This document shows, in pieces, positions 7,853 through 14,279 of a stretch of DNA of 15,517 nt. Every line of letters starts with the position of its first letter. Positions within the stretch are counted from its first letter, which is position 1. Below the pieces are notes generated by a model that saw only the letters and a program-made list of their open reading frames with translations, searched no databases and was not told the DNA's origin. Source of the stretch: Caryophanales bacterium UBA6879 (GTDB taxonomy: Bacteria; Bacillota_I; Bacilli_A; RFN20; CAG-288); contig DKCH01000025.1 of assembly GCA_002449135.1 (NCBI GenBank), positions 36,549 through 52,065 on the forward strand, in the 5' to 3' direction. A program made the position numbers and the translations under genes.

Positions 7853-10800
7853 TTAATCTAATTTACCCATCTTAATGATGGCTTTATATCTTCTTTCAGC
7901 GGCCTTTTCACACTTTGTAAATAATTCTTCAGCGTGTTCAGGATTGAGTTTAGGTAATTGAGAGAATCTAGCTTGTAACATGAGATAATCTCTAAATTTG
8001 CTGAAATCAGGAGCTTTGGAATCTAATTGTAAAGGATCTTTACCTTGTTCAATTAAACGAGGATCATATCTGAAGATTGGGAAGTAACCACATTCAACAG
8101 CCATCTTTTCAGAGACTTCAGAATAGGTTAAACCACCTTTGATGTGATGTAATAAGCATGGAGAATAAGCAATGATTAAGGAAGGACCATTGTAAGATTC
8201 AGCTTCTCTGAAGGCCTTTAAGGCAGCAGCAGGATTGGCGCCTAAAGAAATTTGAGCAACATAGACGTGTTCATAGGCCATAGCAATTAAAGCTAAGTTC
8301 TTCTTGGTTTCTTTCTTACCAGAAGAGGCAAATTCAGCAATAGCACCAGTTTGAGTAGATTTACTAGCTTGACCACCAGTGTTGGAATAGACTTCAGTAT
8401 CAAGGACTAAGATATTAACATCTCTATCGTTAGCGATGACATGATCAAGCCCACCATAACCAATATCATAAGCCCAACCATCACCACCGATAATCCAAAC
8501 AGACTTATCAACTAAGTCAGCTTTCATATCTAATAAGGCTTTGATTTCTTCACATTTACTAGCTTCAATTAAGGAAATCATCTTATTGTAGATAGATCTG
8601 GTGTGATCTCTATCTTTGATGTGTTGTTCATAATCAACTAAAACTTCTTTTAACTCAGGTTCAACTTTATCTAAATTGTTGTTGATAATAGTAACGATTT
8701 GAGCAAGCTTGAAATCAGAAGCAACTCTCATACCATAACCATATTCAGCATTATCTTCGAATAAGGAGTTAGCCCAAGCAACACCATTACCATCTTTATC
8801 GACAATAAATGGTGATAAAGGAGTAGAACCATTATAAATAGAAGAGCAACCAGTAGCGTTAGCAATCATCATATCTTTGCCGAATAATTGAGTGGCAATT
8901 CTATAATAAGGAGCTTCACCGCAACCAGCACAAGCACCACAAACTTCAGTATATGGAGTTAAGAAGGCGGCACCTTTAACCATAGAGGTTGGGAAGGCAT
9001 CTAATTTAGGTTCAACATGTTTATATAAGTAATCAGCTTCAGGTTCATGACTGAATTGAGACTTGGCTTCAACCATCTTTAAAGCCTTGACATTCTTCAT
9101 AGTGCCATCAGCTTGTTTGACCATCTTACCAGGGCAGGCAAGAGCACAAACACCACAACCGACACAGTTTCTAGGTGAAACTTGAATTCTGAAGTGCATA
9201 CCTTTAACTTTAGGTCCACCCATAGCAGGTAAGACATTGCCTTGTTCAGCTTCAGGTAAGCCTTTTAATTCTTCATCAGTTAATAAGAAGGCTCTGATAG
9301 TTGAGTGAGGGCAAACAAAGGCACATTGGTTACATTGAATACAATATTCTTTATTCCAAACAGGGACAACATCAGCGATTGATCTCTTTTCTTTGAAAGC
9401 ATAGTTATTCTTGAAAGTACCATCTTCAAGTTCCCATTTTCTGAAAGTAGAAACAGGTAAATCATAACCATCTAATGAACCAACAGCGTTCATATATTCA
9501 TCAAAGTATTCATCACCGGTCTTTTCTCTTTCTCTGAAGTTAGGAAGTTTAATCCATTCAGGATCAACTTTAACTTCGATTAAGCCATTAGCACCAGCAT
9601 CAATAGCTTTATAGTTAGCTTGGACGATTTCATCACCCTTCTTATAATATGACTTATAAGCCATCTTCTTCATCCATTCTTGAGCTTCGGCATAATCCAT
9701 AACTTTAGAAAGTTTGAAGAATGAAGCTTGTAAAATGGTGTTAGTATGTCTACCCATCTTACATTCAGCAGCTAATTTGTTAGCATCGATGATATAGAAT
9801 TTAGCATGATGTAAAGCTAAATCATGTTTCATCTTATTAGGCATGACTTTGACTAATTGTTCAGGAGTCATATCAGTATTAAGTAAGAAAGTACCGCCAT
9901 CTTTTAAGTCTTTAGCGATATCAAACTTAAAGATATATGAGTCTAATGAAACAGAGATAAAGTCAGCATTTTGAATATAGTAGCAAGAATGAATAGGAGA
10001 TTTACCGAATCTTAAGTGAGATCTAGTAACACCACCAGATTTTCTTGAATCGTAAGCAAAATAAGCTTGAGCATATTGACCAGTAGCATCACCGATAATC
10101 TTACAAGAAGATTTGTTAGCGGAAACGGTACCATCAGAACCTAAACCATAGAATAAGCAAGATTTATAATCACCTTGGATTTGGAAAGAATCATCAACAG
10201 GTAAGGAGAGATGGGTAACATCATCATTAATACCAATGGTGAAACCAGTAAATGGCTTCTTAGTATCTAAGAAATCAAAGACAGCTTTAATGTGCTTAGG
10301 TTGAGTATCACGGGAAGAAATACCATATCTACCACCGATGATAACATCGAAATGTCTATTAACTTGTTGTAAAGCAGTAACGACATCAAGATATAAAGGT
10401 TCACCAACAGAGTTAGGTTCCTTTGTTCTATCTAAGACAGCAATCTTTTTAACTGTTGAAGGAATAACTTCAGCTAATAACTTAGCAGAGAAAGGTCTAT
10501 ATAAGTGAACTTTAACAAAGCCAACTTTTTCACCTTCTTTGTTTAATCTTTCAACTACTTCATGAGTGGTTTCACAAGCAGAACCCATTAAGATTAAAAT
10601 CTTAGTGGCATCTTTAGCACCTTCATAAACAAAAGGAGCATAATATCTACCAGTTAATTCACTAGCAGCTTTGAAGTATTTTTGAGCAACTTCAACAATG
10701 TGTTCATTATGTAAGTTTTGAGCTTCTAAAGTAGTGAAAACAGTATCATCGTTTTCAGCACCACCTCTAGTAACAGGGTTACCATGAGGGTTCATAGCCT

Positions 10801-11422
10801 TTTTCTTAAAGGCTTTGACAGCATCCATGTCAAGTAATGATTTCCAACCAGCATCTTCAACAAATTCAACATTTTGAATTTCGTGAGAGGTTCTGAAACC
10901 ATCAAAGAAATGCATGACAGGAGCAGAAGCTTCAATAGCAATTAAGTGAGCAACAGGAGCTAAATCAGCAACTTCTTGAACAGAACAAGAGTTAATCATA
11001 GTAATACCAGTTTGTCTACAAGCATAGACATCTTGATGATCACCAAAGATTGATAAGGCTCTAGAAGCAATAGATCTAGCAGCAACATGCATAACAGCAG
11101 GTAACTCTTCACCAACCCATTTATAAATGTTTGGAATCATTAAGAGTAAACCTTGGGAAGCAGTATAAGTAGTTGATAAACAACCAGCTTGTAAAGCTCC
11201 GTGAACAGAACCAGAAGCACCAGCTTCAGATTGAAGTTCGACGACATTTACTACGTTACCAAAGACGTTTTTCTTTCCTTGGCTAGCGTAAGCTTCAACA
11301 CCTTCAGCGATAGGTGAAGAAGGGGTAATAGGATAGATAGCAGCAACTTCAGTAAAAAGGTAAGAACCTAATGCAGCAGCAGTGTTGCCATCAACGGATA
11401 AAAAGTGTTTTTTAAATTCCAT
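7853..11422 (-). CDS. nifJ: Pyruvate:ferredoxin (flavodoxin) oxidoreductase, single-chain
   Basis: This cytoplasmic homodimeric enzyme oxidises pyruvate with CoA to acetyl-CoA and CO2, passing electrons to ferredoxin or flavodoxin; it is the central energy step of many anaerobes. The 1189 residues match the usual single-chain length. Seen: YPITPSSP near the N-terminus; a two-cluster ferredoxin domain with Cys694/697/700/704 and Cys753/756/759/763; proximal-cluster cysteines 831, 834, 859 and 1089; and the thiamine-diphosphate region GGDGWAYDIGYGG followed by SNTGGQASKSTQTGA. All twelve cluster cysteines are present. The start is set at the ATG at 11422; a GTG at 11434 lies within the ribosome site (GGAGG at 11428-11432), 5 bases from that ATG. 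The gene uses many more C-ending codons (GCC, TTC, ATC) than its neighbours, typical of very high expression. It has its own promoter and terminator, and cre-like sites lie upstream. Confidence 0.97.
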   Translation of the reverse strand: MEFKKHFLSVDGNTAAALGSYLFTEVAAIYPITPSSPIAEGVEAYASQGKKNVFGNVVNVVELQSEAGASGSVHGALQAGCLSTTYTASQGLLLMIPNIYKWVGEELPAVMHVAARSIASRALSIFGDHQDVYACRQTGITMINSCSVQEVADLAPVAHLIAIEASAPVMHFFDGFRTSHEIQNVEFVEDAGWKSLLDMDAVKAFKKKAMNPHGNPVTRGGAENDDTVFTTLEAQNLHNEHIVEVAQKYFKAASELTGRYYAPFVYEGAKDATKILILMGSACETTHEVVERLNKEGEKVGFVKVHLYRPFSAKLLAEVIPSTVKKIAVLDRTKEPNSVGEPLYLDVVTALQQVNRHFDVIIGGRYGISSRDTQPKHIKAVFDFLDTKKPFTGFTIGINDDVTHLSLPVDDSFQIQGDYKSCLFYGLGSDGTVSANKSSCKIIGDATGQYAQAYFAYDSRKSGGVTRSHLRFGKSPIHSCYYIQNADFISVSLDSYIFKFDIAKDLKDGGTFLLNTDMTPEQLVKVMPNKMKHDLALHHAKFYIIDANKLAAECKMGRHTNTILQASFFKLSKVMDYAEAQEWMKKMAYKSYYKKGDEIVQANYKAIDAGANGLIEVKVDPEWIKLPNFREREKTGDEYFDEYMNAVGSLDGYDLPVSTFRKWELEDGTFKNNYAFKEKRSIADVVPVWNKEYCIQCNQCAFVCPHSTIRAFLLTDEELKGLPEAEQGNVLPAMGGPKVKGMHFRIQVSPRNCVGCGVCALACPGKMVKQADGTMKNVKALKMVEAKSQFSHEPEADYLYKHVEPKLDAFPTSMVKGAAFLTPYTEVCGACAGCGEAPYYRIATQLFGKDMMIANATGCSSIYNGSTPLSPFIVDKDGNGVAWANSLFEDNAEYGYGMRVASDFKLAQIVTIINNNLDKVEPELKEVLVDYEQHIKDRDHTRSIYNKMISLIEASKCEEIKALLDMKADLVDKSVWIIGGDGWAYDIGYGGLDHVIANDRDVNILVLDTEVYSNTGGQASKSTQTGAIAEFASSGKKETKKNLALIAMAYEHVYVAQISLGANPAAALKAFREAESYNGPSLIIAYSPCLLHHIKGGLTYSEVSEKMAVECGYFPIFRYDPRLIEQGKDPLQLDSKAPDFSKFRDYLMLQARFSQLPKLNPEHAEELFTKCEKAAERRYKAIIKMGKLD

Positions 11423-11443
11423 AAATTCCTCCACAACAAGTTT

Positions 11444-11472
11444 ATTATAAACTTTTGTTACTATAATTTAAA
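11444..11472 (-). promoter_or_regulatory. Promoter of the pyruvate oxidoreductase gene
   Basis: On the minus strand TTTAAA (11472-11467) is followed by a 17-base spacer and a perfect TATAAT (11449-11444). Start would be near 11437, so the leader is only about 15 bases and begins just before the ribosome site. An alternative is TATAGT at 11465-11460 with TCGATA 17 bases upstream. Confidence 0.65.
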
Positions 11473-11498
11473 TAAGAAAAATTATCGAATTGCTTTTG

Positions 11499-11512
11499 TC
11501 AAATCGCTTTCA
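11499..11512 (-). promoter_or_regulatory. cre-like CcpA site, one mismatch, upstream of the pyruvate oxidoreductase
   Basis: On the minus strand TGAAAGCGATTTGA fits the catabolite-responsive element TGWAANCGNTNWCA except for G in place of C at position 13. Its centre lies about 68 bases before the proposed transcription start, a spacing compatible with activation rather than blocking. No CcpA gene is in the window. Confidence 0.5.
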
Positions 11513-11645
11513 TGTGTTAAAATCTTAGTTTGCATAAACTAACTTATTAAAATACATTTTGATAAGATAAAACAGTTGAATTGATAATTTTAGAAAAAAA
11601 CAACACTTTTATTTATTTATTTCTTTAAAAGAAATTTATAATTAT

Positions 11646-11659
11646 TGACATCGCTTACA
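11646..11659 (-). promoter_or_regulatory. Perfect cre consensus (CcpA/LacI-type operator)
   Basis: Minus-strand TGTAAGCGATGTCA matches TGWAANCGNTNWCA at every fixed position. It lies between the pyruvate oxidoreductase promoter and the candidate promoter of the + strand cluster, some 20 bases upstream of the latter's -35, so it could serve either. The match is seen; use by CcpA is inferred. Confidence 0.6.
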
Positions 11660-11665
11660 ATTTAA

Positions 11666-11694
11666 TTGATGCATATATTTTCTTTTGATAATAT
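11666..11694 (+). promoter_or_regulatory. Candidate promoter of the small membrane-protein cluster
   Basis: TTGATG (11666-11671), a 17-base spacer and TAATAT (11689-11694). TG at 11686-11687 lies one base before TAATAT, giving an extended -10. Transcription would start near 11701, at the foot of the first leader hairpin. Both boxes are imperfect. Confidence 0.45.
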
Positions 11695-11700
11695 AAAATT

Positions 11701-11805
11701 GTATAGAAGGAAAAAATTCTATACTAAAACTAGCTAGTAATAATATCCCTTTAAAAAGGAGGTCAGTATTATAAAGGGATCAATAAATTTTATAATACAA
11801 AAAAT
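11701..11805 (+). promoter_or_regulatory. Structured leader with mutually exclusive hairpins
   Basis: Three inverted repeats follow in a row: 11701-11708 with 11717-11724 (8 bp); 11745-11753 with 11772-11780 (9 bp); and 11766-11775 with 11789-11798 (10 bp). The second and third share bases 11772-11775 and cannot form together. A strong ribosome-site sequence, AAGGAGG (11756-11762), lies in the loop of the second hairpin, about 43 bases before the ATG at 11806; no ATG, GTG or TTG follows it at normal distance. This looks like a regulatory 5' leader or a small RNA. It matches no riboswitch class I can name. Confidence 0.4.
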
Positions 11806-12144
11806 ATGAAAAAATTTATAAAAATAATGCTTATAACTTATTTAGGTTATTTGTCCACTTTCTTCAGATTTTTGCATAAAGATAAAATTTATTTGATTAA
11901 TAACAATAATGTACATATTTCTAGTTTAAATTATAAAAAGATGAAGATTATGGGATATAACGATAGGGAAATTAGTTATATATCTCAAAGTGAGTATAAT
12001 GAAATTAAAAAAATAGACACTGATTTTTCTCTTCGATTCTCACTTTCAGCAAAACCTCCATATATTAGTCTTGAACCAAGTTTAAATATAAATATCGAAG
12101 ATAAAATTAAAAATATTAATGTTTCAAGGAGAATCTCAGTATGA
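11806..12144 (+). CDS. Uncharacterised small protein with N-terminal membrane segment
   Basis: I do not recognise this 112-residue protein. It begins with two lysines and a hydrophobic stretch (about residues 3-23), fitting one membrane anchor or an uncleaved signal. A basic, Asn- and Ile-rich polar domain follows, with no cysteine and no catalytic motif I can name. The ATG at 11806 has no ribosome site directly before it; the nearest strong one is 43 bases upstream inside the leader. Its TGA stop (12142-12144) overlaps the next ATG as ATGA. If TGA were tryptophan the frame would run only four more codons, so TGA is most likely a true stop. The gene leads a three-gene cluster of unknown role. 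Confidence 0.6.
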   Translation: MKKFIKIMLITYLGYLSTFFRFLHKDKIYLINNNNVHISSLNYKKMKIMGYNDREISYISQSEYNEIKKIDTDFSLRFSLSAKPPYISLEPSLNINIEDKIKNINVSRRISV

Positions 12145-12692
12145 AAAAGGCTCTAATTTTTTTACAAAATGATGTAGTAATCGTTTTTAGTATAGTTTTG
12201 TTTATTACATTTAGTATCTTATATGGTTATTTTATAGATTTTTTTGGATTATATACTACTGCTGGTAGTATTGGATCTACAATTTTTGCTTTTTTATCTT
12301 TTCTTTTTGGATTAAATATTTTAAGAAAGTTTTTTAATAATAAAGATTTTATATTAACAAGTATTTTTTTATCTATTGCTATTATTAGTTTTCCTCTTAT
12401 TGTTTTCTTTTATTCTTTGAATTCTTTTAATCCTCAAAACGTATTAGGAAATTTGTGTGGAGTGTTAATTTTTGGCTTACTTTCTTTTATTAGTGTTGCT
12501 ATATTAGGTTATTATTTGTTTACTCTTTATAAGAATAAAACATTATTCCTTAAGGTATTATTTTTTGTAATTACTTTTAGTTTGGTTATTTATTATTTAT
12601 GTTGTTTTGTTGATAAAATAAATTATATGTTCACTTATTCGAAAAATGAATTTAATAATTTATATTTTTTATGGGAAATGATTCTAGCCTAA
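12141..12692 (+). CDS. Uncharacterised polytopic membrane protein (about five helices)
   Basis: This 183-residue protein is strongly hydrophobic. Likely membrane segments are near residues 13-33, 42-60, 70-92, 102-128 and 137-156, with an Asn/Tyr-rich end. No family was recognised. It starts within an ATGA overlap with the previous gene and has AAGGAG at 12126-12131, 9 bases before the ATG, so it is translated as part of the same operon. Near its 3' end a T TTT TTA heptamer (12665-12671) lies in the reading frame exactly where the next frame (-1) opens, so the C-terminus may be extended by frameshifting or may have been separated by a mutation. Confidence 0.65.
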   Translation: MKKALIFLQNDVVIVFSIVLFITFSILYGYFIDFFGLYTTAGSIGSTIFAFLSFLFGLNILRKFFNNKDFILTSIFLSIAIISFPLIVFFYSLNSFNPQNVLGNLCGVLIFGLLSFISVAILGYYLFTLYKNKTLFLKVLFFVITFSLVIYYLCCFVDKINYMFTYSKNEFNNLYFLWEMILA

Positions 12693-12856
12693 ATGTAAGT
12701 GTATATCAAGAATTTCTTTTAGAACGTGCTGAAATTCTTAAAGAATATTTAACTAGAAATTTATTTTCTTTAATTATATTAGGAATTTATAGTTTTTTAC
12801 CTGCAATTAATTTAGTTTTTGTTATTATTTCTTTTTTTCAAAGAAAAAGGAGCTAG
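12671..12856 (+). CDS. Uncharacterised 61-residue membrane peptide, or -1 frame extension of the preceding gene
   Basis: The frame begins at the ATG at 12671, overlapping the previous gene by 22 bases, and has no visible ribosome site. It encodes a charged amphipathic stretch (VYQEFLLERAEILKEYL) followed by a hydrophobic segment (about residues 32-54) and a basic end, QRKRS. No family was recognised. Two readings are possible: a separate, coupled small protein, or the C-terminal part of the 183-residue protein reached by -1 slippage on the heptamer at 12665-12671. A true frameshift mutation splitting one gene would look the same. The TAG stop (12854-12856) shares the palindrome CTAG with the stop of the convergent gene. 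Confidence 0.45.
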   Translation: MGNDSSLNVSVYQEFLLERAEILKEYLTRNLFSLIILGIYSFLPAINLVFVIISFFQRKRS

Positions 12857-12874
12857 TTAATAGCTAACTCCTTT
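12846..12874. terminator. Shared terminator hairpin between convergent genes
   Basis: AAAGGAG (12846-12852) pairs with CTCCTTT (12868-12874), with further pairing possible between 12855-12859 and 12865-12869. On the minus strand the stem is followed by CCTTTTTCTTTG, a good T-tract for the deoxyribosyltransferase operon; on the + strand the T-tract is weak. The stop codons of both flanking genes lie inside the hairpin. Confidence 0.65.
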
Positions 12875-13344
12875 AAATAATTAATTGCTTCACTTGAGCT
12901 ATGGAATATTTTTCCATAACTTTTTATTGCTCCTATTAAATATAGATTTATATAGCAAAATTGTGATTCAGCTATTGAACTAGATAATAACTCTTCTTTA
13001 CTTTTTGCGTGTGGAAGAGAACCATCTCGAGAATCTGAGAAAATGGCAATTATTTTTTTATTTTTATCTTTTTTGGCTAAACTTACAAAATAACCAATTT
13101 CACAAGCTAACCCTAAGTCATCATCTAGATTACAAAACAAAATGTCTGCTTTTTCTAATTTTTCGGTATCAGCTTCAAATATTTTTATTGAATTGGCAGA
13201 TTTGCTTTTATCATTAATTGATTTATTTTCTTGAGGTAAATATAGATTTATGTTTGGAATTTCTTTTCTTATTTTATCTGCTAAGGAAGCATTATAAGTT
13301 AAATCTTTTTCGTTAAATAAAGAAGCTCCAAAATAAACATTCAT
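12853..13344 (-). CDS. Nucleoside 2-deoxyribosyltransferase-family protein
   Basis: Enzymes of this family move 2-deoxyribose between nucleobases, or hydrolyse deoxynucleosides or their monophosphates, in salvage. The 163 residues match the family's length. Seen: an N-terminal VYFGASLF strand with the glycine/asparagine region; EADTEKLEKADILFCNLDDD (about 57-76); and GLACEIGYF (78-86), whose Glu82 aligns with the catalytic glutamate of the family. IIAIFSDSR follows at 98-106. Exact substrate cannot be told from sequence. The ATG at 13344 overlaps the galU stop by one base (TAATG), with GAGG about 10 bases upstream inside galU, so it is translationally coupled to galU. Functionally it fits with nrdAB as part of deoxynucleotide supply. 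Confidence 0.82.
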   Translation of the reverse strand: MNVYFGASLFNEKDLTYNASLADKIRKEIPNINLYLPQENKSINDKSKSANSIKIFEADTEKLEKADILFCNLDDDLGLACEIGYFVSLAKKDKNKKIIAIFSDSRDGSLPHAKSKEELLSSSIAESQFCYINLYLIGAIKSYGKIFHSSSEAINYLKELAIN

Positions 13345-14225
13345 TATTTTAAGCCCTCAGCTAAATGTAGAATGTAATCTTTTACTTTATCTTTTAATTC
13401 TTCTTTTTCTAATGCGAAGTCTAAGGTGGCTTTTATATAACCAAATTTATCACCTATATCGTATCTAGTACCTTTAAAATTACAGCCGTAAAGATTAACT
13501 TTATCCATGGTTTTTCTAATAGCATCAGTTAACTGGATTTCTCCACCAACACCAGGAGTTTGTTTTTCTAAGGCATCAAAGATTTCAGGTTTTAAAACAT
13601 AACGACCCAAAACTGCATAATCAGAAGGAGCTTTATCTATAGCTGGTTTTTCCACAAAATCTTTAACAGGAATTAAATTATCATCAATTAGTTCACCTTT
13701 AGGATCGATGATACCATATTTATTTACTTGATCATGTTTAACTTTTTGAACGCCTAGGATGTTTCCATCAACTTTATAATAGGCATCAATTAATTGTTTT
13801 AAAGCTGGTTCACCTTTATTTACTACTAAATCATCACCAAGTAAAACAGCAAACGGCTCATCACCAATAAATGTTTTGGCGCATAAAATTGCATGACCTA
13901 AACCTTTTGGCTCTTTTTGTCTAATATAATAAACATTAGCCATTTCAGCAATTTGATGCACTTCATCTGCTAATTTATCTTTGTGAGAAGCTCTTAAACG
14001 AGTCTCTAATTCGAAATTAACATCAAAATAATTTTCCATTGATTCTTTAGTAGAATTGGTGATGATAATTATATCTTCAATACCTGACTTAATAGCTTCT
14101 AAAACAATATAGTGAATAGTAGGAGTATCTACTATTGGTAACATTTCTTTTGGTAAGGCTTTGGTTGCAGGTAAGAATCTTGTACCTAAACCCGCGGCAG
14201 GAATAATTGCTTTTCTTATTTTCAT
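13344..14225 (-). CDS. galU: UTP-glucose-1-phosphate uridylyltransferase
   Basis: This cytoplasmic enzyme makes UDP-glucose from UTP and glucose 1-phosphate, feeding glycolipid, teichoic acid or capsule synthesis and galactose use. The 293 residues match bacterial GalU/GtaB. Seen: the nucleotide-binding start AAGLGTRFLPATKALPKEML (10-29), LLGDD (128-132) for the metal, FVEKP (190-194), GGEIQLTDA (227-235), and GTRYDIGDKFGY (252-263). The ATG at 14225 has AAGGAG (14233-14238) 7 bases upstream. It has its own likely promoter in the 54-base gap after proC and overlaps the downstream deoxyribosyltransferase gene by one base. Confidence 0.95.
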   Translation of the reverse strand: MKIRKAIIPAAGLGTRFLPATKALPKEMLPIVDTPTIHYIVLEAIKSGIEDIIIITNSTKESMENYFDVNFELETRLRASHKDKLADEVHQIAEMANVYYIRQKEPKGLGHAILCAKTFIGDEPFAVLLGDDLVVNKGEPALKQLIDAYYKVDGNILGVQKVKHDQVNKYGIIDPKGELIDDNLIPVKDFVEKPAIDKAPSDYAVLGRYVLKPEIFDALEKQTPGVGGEIQLTDAIRKTMDKVNLYGCNFKGTRYDIGDKFGYIKATLDFALEKEELKDKVKDYILHLAEGLK

Positions 14226-14248
14226 TTTTATTCTCCTTTTTCGTTCTT

Positions 14249-14277
14249 ATTGTACTTTATATTTAAAATTTTAACAA
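14249..14277 (-). promoter_or_regulatory. Promoter of galU
   Basis: On the minus strand TTGTTA (14277-14272), a 17-base spacer and TACAAT (14254-14249). Start would be near 14242, about 17 bases before the galU ATG. It would allow galU and the deoxyribosyltransferase gene to be expressed apart from proC. Confidence 0.6.
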
Positions 14278-14279
14278 AA

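Larger units (their letters stand above)
11423..11805. other. Divergent intergenic control region, no gene seen
   Basis: About 380 bases without a credible coding frame separate the pyruvate oxidoreductase from the oppositely directed small-protein cluster. Besides the listed promoters, cre sites and leader, it contains the inverted repeat TTAGTTT-GCAT-AAACTAA (11525-11542), which is operator-like. It also has a short AT-rich symmetric stretch near 11621-11636. Confidence 0.7.

Noticed and set aside
9280..9471. A 63-residue minus-strand frame
   Set aside because: It is an alternative frame inside the ferredoxin region of the pyruvate oxidoreductase.
11645..11650. TTGACA as the -35 box for the + strand cluster
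   Set aside because: No acceptable -10 lies 16-18 bases downstream; the bases are explained by the perfect cre motif on the other strand.
12142..12144. TGA read as tryptophan (mollicute code)
   Set aside because: Reading through adds only four codons before TAA, the ATGA overlap is a normal operon junction, and tryptophans elsewhere are TGG.
13005..13217. A 70-residue + strand frame
   Set aside because: It lies opposite the deoxyribosyltransferase gene, with no ribosome site and AT-driven composition.
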